Below, in pieces: positions 14,408 through 26,799 of a DNA stretch of 64,000 bases. Every line of letters begins with the position of its first letter. Positions within the stretch are counted from its first letter, which is position 1. Position numbers and translations under genes: made by a program. The DNA lies in contig CM075101.1 of the NCBI GenBank assembly GCA_037576195.1, positions 41,354,001 through 41,418,000 on the forward strand, read 5' to 3'. The notes beneath the pieces were generated by a model that saw only the letters and a program-made list of their open reading frames with translations, made no database searches and had not been told where the DNA came from. The stretch is from Phytoseiulus persimilis. Its lineage: Eukaryota > Arthropoda > Arachnida > Mesostigmata > Phytoseiidae.

Positions 14408-14942
14408 GTCCCACTCAGACAGACTGACAGACAGCCTGACTGACTGACGACGTCGGCAACGACGACCGGCCAACCCAACGTAAGCCAACCAGTGAGCCAA
14501 GTAACCGGCGCGCCATAACAATCCGCCGGAAAGTCCTCACGCTAATCTACCAGCCGTCGCTTCAGTCGCAGAGGAGCTGCCGTAGGGACCGACCAGCTAG
14601 CGGGCACCACCATTTTGCTCTCATCTATCAAGTGGTGACTAGATGCACAAAGCGTGTCTGAGATCTTACAGCTGCTTTCGAGCGTTTCTCGAGCCGAAAC
14701 GGCCCACGGAGGCGGCCGAGACGTCGACGTGACGCTTGCCACTGCAGAACACGATCCCCCGTCAGAAATTGACGACGTTCGCGGACGCTTGCAACTTTCA
14801 TGTCGGGATCATGTCCGGCATGCTCACCGCCGGCTGGGCATTCGCTATTTAGACATGAGCCGAGAGAGAACCTCAGTGCTCGCTCAGCCTATCGCGCTAA
14901 CAGCTAGCGGAGCCAGTCATCCAGCCTGGCTGACTGTCTGTT

Positions 14943-14985
14943 TGCCTGCCTGCCTGCCAGCCAACCAGCCAGCCATCAGCCAGGG
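14943..14985. repeat. CCTG/CAGC tract
   Basis: Three CCTG units run into degenerate CAGC/CAAC units, followed by a CGAG-type run near 14994-15018. The pattern suggests slippage-generated sequence. Confidence 0.7.
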
Positions 14986-16697
14986 AGCCAGCAGAGCGAG
15001 CGAGTGAGCAAGCGAGCGAACCCAACAACACAACCCCATGTTAAGCGGCAACGGCTGCTGTGGCGGCAGCTAGTGAAGTCGGTTGCTGTAGAAGTGGACC
15101 GAGTCCAGAGTCGCACGATGCCCCACCTCACTCTCGTTTCGCCAAGCGACGATCAGCTGAGGTCAGCTGCTTTCGGTGCGCTGGGGGCCGCGGTTAGCGC
15201 ATGGCGCTTAACGTTTGCACATTCGAAAGCGAGCTGGCTTCGAATGGCTGACGGCGTCGAACATGAAGCGCTCACGCAACGATCTCGCTGAGGAGAACTC
15301 GGATACAGTCTGTGGAATTTTGTGTCCTGAACGATGCGTGATATCAACACCAACCCGCTCCGGAGATTCCAGGTGACTTCGATTGTGAGGATGTGATTCG
15401 CAAATTCTCGAATCGGGTTTTCCTCAAAGTGGAGAAGTGAACGCAGTGCACGAACATGGATCTCGTCGAACACTGTGACGACGGTTATCGTTATGAGTTA
15501 TGATCATGGTTGTTGTTATCGTGGTTATTTCGGTTTTCATCGTCGTCGATTCGGTTCCTCCGTCGAGAGGAACGTGAGCGGAGAAGAGAACCCCGATCGG
15601 AAATTCTGCTGCGTGAACGCAAAGAGCGTCATCATGTCCAATGCTGGCCTCACCAGCCTCCGTGTTTTCAGTGTGTACTTGTGCGCCTGGTGGTTTGTGA
15701 AACTTGAAACGAATGGGAGAAGGAAGGATTTCACGGTAAGTTCAAAATGTTCCCGAATTCCATATAGGGGCGAGTTGAATTGCTGTTGATAAATACGCTC
15801 ACAGCCGAACGCACGCACACGGTGGAGTCGCTGGCTCGGCTCGATTCGACACTCAGTTTAAAGTAGATGGTTCGCGGGTTGGGGCTGTCGAACTCTGGCC
15901 GTCGTATCGGATCGGAAATAACCAAATGATTCTGAGATGTATTGCTCGGAAATGTTCTGATCGAGTCATTGGGGATTGGACCACTCCGCTCCTTGTTCCA
16001 CCCTTTGCTGACTTGCGAGCAGAGTAGCTGCTGATTCCCAGCAAATTTCGCTCCGTGCTCAGCGTTCTGTCTGAGGACCGAGTTTGGGTCGAGCGCATTC
16101 TAACATCGCTGGAAGCTGACGTTAAGGATAGACGCTCTGAGAGAGTTTTCAAGACATTTGTCCCCGGTGTCCCTGCTTCTCGAGGGCTTCACGAACCGGA
16201 TCGAGCTGCTGCTTCGGGAGGCTCGCGATGATTTCATGGGCAGAAGTATTTCAAGTACCAATTGAAAATGCATATCGGATATTTCCGACTGCTGGGATTT
16301 CTATTGTCATGTGAACGTATCCAGGCGGATTTTCGCCCCGCCTGGGTACGTCGTGTGGTACTTCGTAGCTCGTTCGGCTTGCTTACGAAGTGAGCTGACT
16401 GCCTGTCTGTCTTTGGGTAGTGTTGATGATGCTGGCGGTGGTGGTTCAAGCAAAGGTGGCGATGACTTTGCCGGGGTTGCCCAAGGTCTTCCGAACGTTG
16501 GGGTAGGACCGGGAGAGAAAAATACGCTGCTGCCGGTCTGGAACATATATGTACTGACATATGAGTGAAACCGAGCAGACAGATAGCACGCAGGGCGGGC
16601 AGAGTGAGTGAAGAACTCTCTCGCGATGGTAAACACGAAGGCCTGGCGTGGAAGTGCTTGGAAAACTTCCAAGTCCGTGATGATGGCTCAGCGATGG

Positions 16698-16733
16698 GGT
16701 CGGTTGGCTGGTCGGTCGGTCGGTCGGTCAGTC
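16698..16733. repeat. GGTC tetranucleotide run
   Basis: Tandem GGTC units with a few substitutions. They fall inside a long minus-strand frame and explain its repeated Asp-Arg-Pro-Thr translation. Confidence 0.85.
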
Positions 16734-19700
16734 TTCTAGTGGTGTGGCTGCTTCCACTTTCTCCGATGGTTTGCCTAGAAGTCTGTCTATCTGCCCATGA
16801 GTTTCCGTCGACAATCAGCCGCACTTCCTCCAGAACTCGGCGGCGGACGCGACGATTACGCGGCTGGCGACTTCGAAATCGGCAGTCGAAGCGAAGGCAC
16901 AGGTCGTTGCCAAACAGATTTTGAGTTGTAGAATTCGAGAGAAAGGAAACCGTATCGGATCCTGGGATTTCTGTACGAATATGGCGTCCGCATCGCTCCG
17001 CAACATGGTCATGGGGCATTGAGCGGAGGAGCCGACGATCGGCTTCCGGGCAGAAAGCCGCCCTGTCGAATTACCGATAACATTTATCTGAAACGAGGAC
17101 ACGAGCTCCCTCCCGCGTCCGGACGAAATCAACTCCGAGTGAAAGCCAGGATCTTCGGCTGGAGTTCACGATCGGAATGAGCTCGCGAAATCTTGGCGAG
17201 GCGAGTTGAAGCTCCTAATGCGGGAGCGAGCTTGGCTGGTGGTAGTCGCATCGCCATCGACGGTGGTACTGGTCGTGGTGGTGGTGGTGCCGCTGCCGCC
17301 GCTGGCGCCGCCGCTGTTGGTGGGATGATGTGCGGGGATCCAAGAGGAGCCGCTGGGAGTTGGCCATCTGTGCTCGTGTGCCATCCATCGAACGATCTAG
17401 CTTTGTGCAGGCTGTCCATGGCGGTGGTGGCAGCAGCGGCGGCCGCTGCAGCGAGGTCGTCGGATAACTAACTGTTCGATGGCTGCCGAGTGTCTATGCT
17501 AGCTCGAAGCCAGCGCGGATAGTCAGGCTGGCGAGCAGGCGCACAGGCTCACGGCATTGCCTGCACTAACGACAAACGACGAAGACGAGCGTCAGCGAAG
17601 CCACGAAGCCGAATCGCTGAGATCCGATCGGAGCGGGCGCCCTTGCTCCGTGCTGATGGTCTGAGGGCCCCTGCGAAGATCGACCTGACAACTGCAATCC
17701 TGGAAACAGCCTGCCCTCGAGGAGCTGTCGAGAAATAGAATCAAATCCGAGGTTTCGTTTTCCGATCCAGCTCTGCTTCAGATCCTCTTCGGGGGGAGAA
17801 TTCAAAACTTCCGGCTCGACCGAAATCCCTGTACTCCTGCTCGGCGATTTCCGACGGACGGAGTCGTCAATCACGGCTTCGAAGATTCGAGCTTTGGAGC
17901 TCTCCGTCGAGGATCTTGGGGCACTGGATCAGCCGTTGCGAACTTCGGAGTTCCGAAGTTCTCGACAGCCGATCGACCCGCTGTAAAGGGAGATCATGGC
18001 ACACTCTGGAGGTGCTCAACTCGCTCGAGTCAGGATCGGGTCGAATTTCAGCGAGATATTTATGTGGCCGCCGCTGTAATTGGGCGTAGTGAGCCGAGGC
18101 GGGTTCCTTCAACTTTGCTCGCTACGATCCCCAGCTCGTCAGATAGCTAGACAACCGACCAGCTAGTCAACCAGGTAGGCAGGCAGGCAGCCGCCTACGT
18201 CTTTTAGGGCCACGGCCAAAACGCGTGAGGCACGACCTAGCCTCAACGAACGCTTGCCACAGAAGGCCACGCCAAGACGGGTTTGATGCGAACAAACGAA
18301 CCAAGCAACCAACAGATGTACTGGCGGCTGCTCGAATGAATCGATAGACTGCGGGATTGATAGATGGACGTATTGGCAAGCCGGTAACCATCTCGACTAC
18401 CGTATTTGTGGTTGGGGATGCTGTCGTTCCGTATTCTTATGAAGCGCTCGATTTCAGAAATCGATCGGGAACTTCCTCTTTCGAAACACCCGGTCCCATG
18501 TGGTCAAGTGCTTTGTCTCGCAAAGCTGCCTCTGCGCAAGAGATTGACAGAGATTTTCCGCTGATCACGGATTCGGTCGTTCGGAGGCTCGTCGGTGGCT
18601 CCCACAGCTATGCGGCAGAGCGGTTCGTTGGAGTCATATGATCTGCTCAATGATTCTATGTTGCCACCGGTGGACTGAAACTGCTGGCGAACGAACGGGT
18701 GAAAACTTGGGCGCCCCCCCCCCCACCTCCTCCGCCGTCATACCTTCATTGCGCAGCCAGTTCCCTCTCGAAGCTCACTCGCCGATGCCGAGCTTCTCCG
18801 TCCCTCCTCCGGGATGTTCTCTCCTCGAAAAAGACAATTTGGGCGATCCAGAAACTTGGTCGGGGCCAATGGTATCCTCAGTTCCTCCTCGCTCCGTAAC
18901 GAGCGTGCAACGATGCACGATTGTGCCCTGCTCCGTTCCGGACTCATGATTGTAGTGTCGAAAACGTGCAAACCGGAACATGTCACAAAGGCTTTGCTGC
19001 AATCGTTCTCTAGCGCCATCTTTACTCGAAAACAGGCAGTCTCGTGATCCCTGGCGATGACTGGAAAGCCATGATGTGCTGTATGACGCTTCGTTACCTC
19101 CGATCAGAAGCTTCGTTTCCGTTCGAACGTTCGTAGCCGTCGATGTATCCGTAGTTTCTGCACTGGCGGTTCAGTCGGTGGTTGCTGGCATTGAAATCCG
19201 AAAGGGAAGGAATCGCGGGTCCGAATGCGTGCTGAATTCGAGGAAGTGGATTCAGAAGTCTGGATCATGCCGAAAACTCATGAGGAGGAACAGCGCGGGA
19301 ACGGAGAAAGTGAACAAGTTCAATGATGTCCGCGCAGATGACCGTGAACGAAGTTTCCTGTGACCTTGTGGTCCTCCGGGCCCACTTCCTCGTTGCTTGA
19401 GGCTCTCGCAAGACGGCTGCGCGCTGGAATTTCTGTGGGAATTCTCGCATTTCGAGTTGGGCAGACTAGGCGGAGGAGCAATCCATAAGTCGTAACGATC
19501 GCTGTCTTCCCTCGCATTCTTTGACTCCATGAACCCGATCTTTTCTGGATAAGTTGGATGATTCGAGGCCGGTCTTCATCGCGCTCGAGTCGTCTTGAAC
19601 CTGGACGAAGCTTTTCGTTCCATCTGGTCTCACGACGAGATCGCCTCGGTACTCTTGAGCGCCATGGTTGCGTTCTTCTGGAACCGAGAACCCTTAATCG

Positions 19701-19935
19701 AGAATCTGCTCCGCCTCTATAGCTGGAACGCTCAACATGCGCGGAGGTGGACGAGTGATAGGTTATTCGCATCGGAAGCCTCGATACTAGGGGTTGGAAG
19801 ACGAAGAAGAAGGATGAGAGGAAAGGAAAAGTCTAAGAGGCCCTGTTTGATGGGGATTATGCCCGCGCACTCACCCAACCCACCAGCCGCAGCCGGCTGC
19901 AGAGTGAAACCAAATATCGAACGAACCGGCGTCGT

Positions 19936-19965
19936 AGCCAGCCAGCCAGCCAGCCAGCTAGCTGT
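19936..19965. repeat. CAGC tetranucleotide run
   Basis: Five to six CAGC units in tandem, ending in AGCTAGCT. Confidence 0.85.
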
Positions 19966-21599
19966 GCGGCTGGACAAGTTTTCGTTGGATTCTCGTCGGA
20001 GGCATCGATAAGCATGATGAGTCGCATGCAGCCGGTCACCCGGCGGGGTGACTAAGGGATCTGGCAACCTCTCTCGGTCCCAATGGAAACTTCCCGGAAA
20101 CTCGAACTGACCTCCGCAACTGCCGCATGGCTCGAATGAATCGCACTTCGAGCCTCCGGTGGAATGAATTTCGCGAATCGCCCTGTCCCCGAGGTGAGAA
20201 CACTAGCGTGTTGACATCCAGCAGTCTCACGCTCTCTGGTTCGGAGACCGTGTTGGGGAAGGTTTCCCAAAGCTGAACGATGCAAAAAATGCTCCGCCAA
20301 CGGCTGCATTGGTCTTGTCAATATTACGTGAGAAAAAAGAAGAATCGAAACAACGACGTCGCGTGGGGCCGCCAGTGCTGGCTTTCCTCACTGCAACGTT
20401 CCACTGCAAGGACAACACTGCGCCGTCGGTCTGATGCCTCTTGTCAAACAAACACGCCGAGGAAACGGCTCGTCACCGCGCATTAGACTCGGTGCATCCA
20501 TCGATCAACCGAGGGGGCCTATTTTACAATGGAAAATGGAGAGAACATTTTACCTCCCCAGGTTTGATCGACTGATCGATAGCTCGATTTTCTGATTCGT
20601 CAATCGGATTTTCGACCAGCGACCAACTTCTTCTGTGGAGCCGTGTCTATGCGGTGTCGGGCCCATCCTCCGGTCTCGTCGCTGCAAGGGACTCTTGCGG
20701 AGTCCTGATGGATCAGGTCTGTTGGCTGACGAACTAGCGCGTTTTACTGCTTCATAGCGTTCCGCAAGGTACGCGGAACTCTCACAGAACCGCTGGCTCG
20801 AACGCAGACTGGGGTATCGCTTCGTAGCCAACTCCGGCGGCGTCCACGAAATTTCAAAAATCTGACATTCCGCGAACATGCAGCGAAGCCAGCAGCGGCG
20901 AGCGAAAAGTACTCGAGATCGCTCGTAACGCTTTCCGCCATTGTGCAGCAGCGGTTGCTGCCGCGGCGGCAACTACGGCTGCTGACGTCATCATCATCCC
21001 CGTCGTCGTTGTTGGCGCTGGCCATACAAACGGCGGCGGCGGCGGCCGCCATCGTAGCGAGGAACGCGGAGTGCGCTCACCGCCAGGCGGCGTGCGGTGA
21101 CGCCGACAACGACGACGACGTCAACAACAACTAGTCTCTAAAGCCGTCGCTCTAAGATCATCGTCATAGTCGTCGACGCCGTCATCATCACCATTATCCT
21201 TCTGCGCGCAGGCGGCCGAACTGCCAGCGAGGAAGGCACTTGTAGACTTTAGGATCAGCGTGGACCCTCACTCGCCCGCTCACATACCGAGCGGGGGCGG
21301 TAGCTGCTACGGCGGCGGCTGTTTGCCCCTGATTGGACGCGGGCAAGGCAGCGCTCCCTGGCGGCCCGTTCCTAAAAACTTCAACATTGCCACTTACGTT
21401 TTTTCCGACGGCCTACAGACGGACAGATAGGCGGAGGGCCGACTGACGAACGAGCGAACGAACGAAGGGCGTCATCCGCGCACACAATGCATAGAGCGCC
21501 TCGTTGGACCGCCAGTTGGCTTCCCGACCTGGCATCAACCGCTGCAATAGTGGACCCCTCCGCTCCCACTCACGAACATCAAACGACTCCCATATAAAA

Positions 21600-23583
21600 A
21601 GAGTTTCCTGTTGCGAACGCCGTTTCCACGTACAGAAACCGAAGGATTTCCGTAGCTTATGTCACGCTGATTCTGATGTCTTCCATCGCTTCCTGGTGAT
21701 CCGTTGCGACAACGGGCGATGGTAAACACGGTTCCAACCTGTTTCTGATTCTCCGAAGCCCGGATCCTCTGGAAGCCACAGGTGTTGAGCTCAAAGTTTT
21801 CAAATCCGCATCGGAGCTTTCAAACTGGGAATCCCGTGTTGAGAGTTCTCTATTCGGATTGACTTGCTCACGACAAGCTCCGAAGCGCGAAACTCCAGTT
21901 CGACAGTCTGCGCAGAATGCTTTCTGAAAGTGAGCTGCTAGAAAATCCTGTGGATCGTAGAAGCCACTGCCGATAGAGGCTCTGGAACCAGACGCTGCGC
22001 TACACCTGGATCACCTCTCGATTCGTCGGTCGGTCGGCTCGGCTGAGCGAAACTGAGAGCCAGCTCTGTCGAATCCCGTGGATTAGCGACTCTGTCGAAC
22101 ATCCGTTTGATTTGACTCGGCATCCCTCTTTTTGTCGACTGAGAACTCAAAACACTTGCAAGTCTACTGCGCATCGAGCCGAAAGAGACTCTCCTCGTCG
22201 CGAAACGAGTTTTCAATCCGAATCTTGCGGATCAGGGGGGATCAAAGAAATGAACTCACTATCCTCTCGCAGGATCATTCCGAAGCACACCGGGAATCTA
22301 GAAATCCACAAATGCTCTCAGAAAGAGTAATCATCATTTGAAGCACCTATTCGTGCGACGGCTAGACGAACCCATAGCGTTCATCTCGATCCTAGTAACA
22401 TCTGCTGGTAACTCTGGTGATGGTAGATAGATGGTTCTCACTTGCGCCTGCACCTATTCCAAGTTCTGTTACGTATTCAGTAGGTAAGTGGCCTAGAAGC
22501 AATTGTGGATGTGGCTCGTTTCCTACTTCGTTGAAACAAGACACGGCCGAACGTTACGAAATCGAACATGTTCGACGTGGAAACGCTCCGTGGCAGCGAA
22601 GAGTTTTCGACATCGAAATGGTTCAGGAATGAATGAGTTGTGCGGAGTCTCGATTTTCACCCAGTTCGTTACTCTATCACGATAGGTAGCAAGTAGTTCG
22701 CACCGAGCACCAGCTAACCGTATAGTATACGTTCAGTTAACAGGTCACTAACCTTTAACATTTAATTTCCAGGTCATTCATTTGTATGATGGAAATTTCG
22801 TTCATTTCTCATTTCTGAAATTTGACATTTAGAATGGCGATTCTCCGGTCTTTTTTTTTCTTCTTTTTTTCGTTTATTGCAGGCTCAACTTGCGAAAATT
22901 TCGCCCGAAGAGGGGCCGATCAGAGTCATCGTCGAATTAATTCTCTTGATTTCGTCACTTTGACTGATTTTCCATACCTCCTTCCCTTACCACCTGTGCA
23001 TTTTTGAGTTCGTGTGCTCTCGTGATTTGATCGTCTCTGTCTCATTGGCGTGGAAAGAAGGAGACTTGGCGAAGCATGAAAGTGATTGTCGCTTTACTTC
23101 TTAGAACGCCGGGGGTTTCAAAGTTCGCAACTTCCAGAAACCTCTGAGCCTGGGTTGTCACCCAGCAGTATTGACAGGAGCGTCCTTCTCTCCACTAGTG
23201 ATCCTCCTCTGAGTTCAGAAAAGGTCGTTCATTCAGAGAAGTTGAAAGTTGTCGAAATTCGGAACCTCCTCGCGGCGCGCGATTGTGATTCAAGGGCGTG
23301 AACGCCCGTGATCCACATTGTAGTGTGCTTTGCATGACCCTAGATGATTCTCTAGATGCAGTACAACTAGACGCATCAGTCTTTGCCCCATTGCGAAATA
23401 GTTTGGAGCTCGCAGAGGATAAGTCTGCCTAGTTGACTCCGCCTTAGTAACCCGCTGCACGGTGTGCATGTTTCTTTTGCTGCATGAGATAGTGTTCCAA
23501 TGTAGCTCACTTCTTGATCGAGTTTTTCTTGCAGTAGGAAATTCATTATACTTTGCTGAAATTCGCTCATTCTCTCCCTCTAG
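21600..23583. other. Gene-poor stretch before first zinc-finger cassette
   Basis: GC content falls here relative to the domain on the left. No protein family is recognisable. A T-rich tract at 22850-22870 serves as the polypyrimidine part of a strong acceptor that opens the possible short cassette at 22883. The last 15 bases form the pyrimidine tract and CTAG acceptor of cassette A. Confidence 0.5.
22883..23007 (+). other. Possible finger-less alternative terminal exon
   Basis: A long pyrimidine tract ending TTTATTGCAG precedes a frame that starts with GC and continues for 40 codons to TGA. The phase is the same as in cassettes A, C and D (one base supplied by the upstream exon, first residue Gly). 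The peptide starts STCENFARRG and ends PLPPVHF, with no zinc finger. Drosophila lola is known to have a terminal exon without fingers, which makes this conceivable. The only support is the splice site and phase, so chance is a real alternative. Confidence 0.2.
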
Positions 23584-23858
23584 GTCTGACGTTATCCCCG
23601 GGATTCTTCGTCTGCCCTGTGTGCCACCGCTCATTGAAGTCTCGACCTGTGCTGATGAAGCACATGAAACTCCACGACCGGAATCGTAAAATCTACGACT
23701 GCAAACTTTGCTCATATACCTGCAACTTCGGTTTCAACCTGAAACGGCACATCGCAACGGTACACGCCAGACAGGCGTCGCTTGCGACTTCGCCAGGCAG
23801 TAACAGTAATAACAATTCGTCGAGTTCTGTGGCTATAATGCCTACCTATAACTTCTAA
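23584..23858 (+). CDS. Zinc-finger cassette A (alternative 3' terminal exon)
   Basis: This terminal exon encodes about 90 residues with two adjacent C2H2 fingers: CPVCHRSLKSRPVLMKHMKL followed by His, then CKLC...HIATVH. A Ser/Asn-rich tail and a TAA follow. The exon begins after CCTCTAG with two bases (GT), so one base must come from an upstream exon; G would give Gly. There is no plausible start codon and no room for more domains, so it cannot stand alone as a gene. A two-finger, phase-1 terminal exon repeated along one strand is the layout of BTB zinc-finger genes such as lola, broad, fruitless and tramtrack, where each 3' exon sets DNA-binding specificity. The shared N-terminal exons are not in this window. 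The assignment to that class is inference. The fingers and splice frame are seen directly. Confidence 0.8.
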
Positions 23859-26315
23859 CAGGTAGAAATGTTCGTTTCTCGAAATCTTTTTTCGTCGTCT
23901 GCAACGAAAGGAGATACCAAGTGGGCAACAAACTGGAACCCCATTTAAACCAGCGTATCTCATTGTAAACACATTCAGCGGGAACCCACATCGGATTCAT
24001 TACACCGTGGATATGCAGAGACCGGTCATACGCGTCAACAGAACGATTCGAGCTCTTTCTTGAGCCTTCGTTGACTGATCGATTGATCGAAAATTGAGCG
24101 ATTCAGTTGGCGAAGACTCGCTCTTTGTTCCCAAAATCAACTCTCTCCATGCACAGCTTGGCCAAAAAAACTTGACATAGCCCAAAGCCGACTCTGCGTG
24201 TCTGATTCAAATCTTCGACCACCCTTGGGATCCAAACTTCAGACCCCATCTCCGAAGTCCCAAACCTCCCCTCACATTTCCCGGGCCTCTCGAAGCCGAC
24301 GGCAGTATTGTTACGAAGTATTGCCAAGCAGAGTTTGGCTTGGTAGGACCCAAATTCGTTGTGGGACTGTTTTTCTAGGTAGATACCTTAGAGAAACTTA
24401 GTACACAGTTGTAGGTAGACGATAAGGCAGTCGAGCAGGCGTACGAGTACAACTAGACACGTCGATTGTATTATTAGACGGATCTACACCTCACGCTACA
24501 GAATTTAGAGGGGAATGTGCTATATTCTTTATTTTCCGATCGGGTTTTCTGTTGTGACTTATGACTTTCGGTTTGCGCTGAGATTTACGTCGATTGACCA
24601 CGGAAACGTTTCCGAAAACTGGGATCCCCGAGAACGGTGCAACTCGAAACACGGAGACGCGATCTCTCCAATGCAGCATCAGTCCCTCCTCCCCCAGTTC
24701 AACCGACATTAGTGGCGAGTTCGAGCCGATTTTCCTCCCTTGTTTGTAGTCTTCTGCTCGGTTTGCGCTGCCAAAGATACAACAGACAGAGATTTGAATC
24801 CATTTTAATTTAATGTGCTGAAAGTGAACTGAAAGTGAGGTTTAAAGGCATTTCCGCTGGTTTTTCCGCTGGCTATCATCACGTAGTCGCCGGACAAGTA
24901 TCGCAATTTTCCATGTGCAAATGGATTCCCGCGCAATTCCTATTTCGAAAGGCGAAACGAAGTGACCTGCTTTACACACGAGTTCATCACTGACTCCAGC
25001 AAAAAGGTCGGACCCCGGACTTCAAGGACTTGAGAGTCGATTGATGGGTCGGACGACTGGCCGGCTGGTCGGTCTCAATACCGTGAAGCATTAGCTCCAT
25101 TTAAGCATAAGCGATCCGCATTATGAGGCTCAAACGTCCATTCCCGAATAACGAAGACAAACTCAAAAATAATTCCACATTGGATCCGTTATTGGCACAG
25201 AGGTGCATTTTCGGTGGCGTATATTTCGGTTCTCCCACCTTCAGCGCCCAAACCTGGTTTCATCGATGTTCGTTTGATTCGATAACTCGAGAACCGCAGT
25301 AGAGTATCACCCAATGGAGACATGAACGAAGAGTTCAAGTTTTGAGAATTCCGAGAGAATTTCCGTTGCCAAAATCAAAACAAGGGTATCTATATATCTG
25401 TTGCATAACAATCAAAACGAGCAATCAAATAATGAGTATTGAGTGTCAGGTCGGCGCTGTTGTCACAGGTGTTTTGTCGTGGTAGTTCGGAGGCGGTTCT
25501 CGTCGCATGTTTCCCGGAGCCGCCGATAGAGCCCGGCCAGCACCTCGGGAGAAGGCTTCGAAACCCTGATTACGAGTCGGGCGATTACCGAACCCTCTTC
25601 CCCGCGAAGAGGTGCAGCAACTGGAAACCGTTCGACGAACAAACGACTCCATCGATTGACGCGCGGATGCTCAAAGCCGAACGACTAATGTTCAGTCCCG
25701 CTATCCATAGGTAGACCCGCTTGCCAATACCCCCACACCAAGGAGAAAACCAAAGATTTACCTTTTTTGCCCACCAAACGCCGAAATATTATTACCAGTG
25801 ACTGCTATTTCGTAGAACCGCTTAGGATTTACTGCGGTTGTCATACCAAAGGTTGCCTTGCGAAGATCGAGTACAAAGACCGACAACTATCTGAGACTTC
25901 GACGACGAAGGTGGAAGATGCTCTTTTTATTCAGTAATTAATTGGAGATGAATGCTACGATACTTCAATGATCTTGAAGATTTTCGATGATGCTCGATAT
26001 AATCTATGTGTGAGGATGGAGACGAGTTGCAATTTGAGTGGTGCTCTATTGATCAATTGCGAGCTGAAAACACGCGATCTCTGCCAATGCGGGGCGGTTC
26101 CCACAGATTTGAAGTAAGTTGTCAACCCTCTTGAGATAAGACAGAAAAGTAACAAACAGACAAACGTTTGAAACGAAGCTGAGCTCTAGAATTTTCAAGT
26201 AGATGACAGGAAGAGGCTGAAGTCGCTGAAAGTCTACGGGGTTCGCAAAGTGTGCAAATGATATGTACATAACTTTACCTATAGCTCCTCCTTCTGATAG
26301 TTCGAGGAATATTTT

Positions 26316-26321
26316 AATAAA
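26316..26321 (+). terminator. Possible poly(A) signal
   Basis: AATAAA in AT-rich sequence. It is the first canonical hexamer I noticed after cassette A, which would imply a 3' UTR of about 2.5 kb. I did not search exhaustively for variant hexamers nearer the stop. Confidence 0.25.
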
Positions 26322-26599
26322 CCATTATATCATTTCATATATTTCAGTTTGTTTTTTGTTCCTCCCCCGTTCCCCCCCCCCCGTTCATTTCTCGAAAATC
26401 GATTTCCCCGATGTCGGTGATTTTTGAGCAGTGAGTTAAACATGGTCTGAGAGCTCCGCAGAGCTGTCAGAGAGGCTTCAGCTCCCCTAAATTGGCTATA
26501 TTTCTCAACCACCTTTCCGTTGATAGTGGATCCCTCCGGAGCCCACCGATATCTCAGGAGTTTATTCATACCTTGCTAAAACGTTTGCCTAAATTTCAG

Positions 26600-26799
26600 G
26601 TCGAAATCCTGTTCGGGATAGCCGAGATCAGATGGCGAGCTGTGCCATGCTCAGCGAAACATGCCTTGATGTAGAGCTTCAGGGGAAAGCTCCTTGCTGT
26701 ATGAGAGCAACCCATTCAACAGATTCTAACTTCAGGTTCTCATTTCAGGGTCCTCGAGAATTCGAGTTCGCAAAGCGCAACGATAATGTTCTTCTCTAA
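26600..26799 (+). other. Possible finger-less alternative terminal exon
   Basis: After the acceptor AAATTTCAG a frame begins with GT and runs 65 codons to TAA, in the same phase as cassettes A, C and D. Several Cys residues are present (SCAMLSETCLD, APCCMRATH) but not in C2H2 spacing. A second acceptor (TCTCATTTCAG at 26749) lies inside it and would also open in phase 1, but for only 12 codons. The evidence is limited to splice site and frame. Confidence 0.15.

Larger units (their letters stand above)
6300..21600. other. GC-rich, simple-repeat-rich noncoding domain
   Basis: About 15 kb of GC- and CpG-rich sequence with many short runs of CCTG, CCCG, GGTC, CAGC, CGAG, GAC and GTC units on both strands. 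The low stop-codon density produces long spurious frames, such as 261 codons on the minus strand at 16234-17019 and 176 codons on the minus strand at 9177-9707. Their translations are repetitive and Arg/Ser/Pro-rich. A good donor (CACG|GTAAGT) at 15736 could end an untranslated 5' exon. I infer a promoter or regulatory domain, or long untranslated exons, but the sequence does not settle this. Confidence 0.45.

Noticed and set aside
16234..17019. 261-codon minus frame
   Set aside because: The frame stays open because of GC-rich tetranucleotide repeats. The translation has repeated Asp-Arg-Pro-Thr and no domain.
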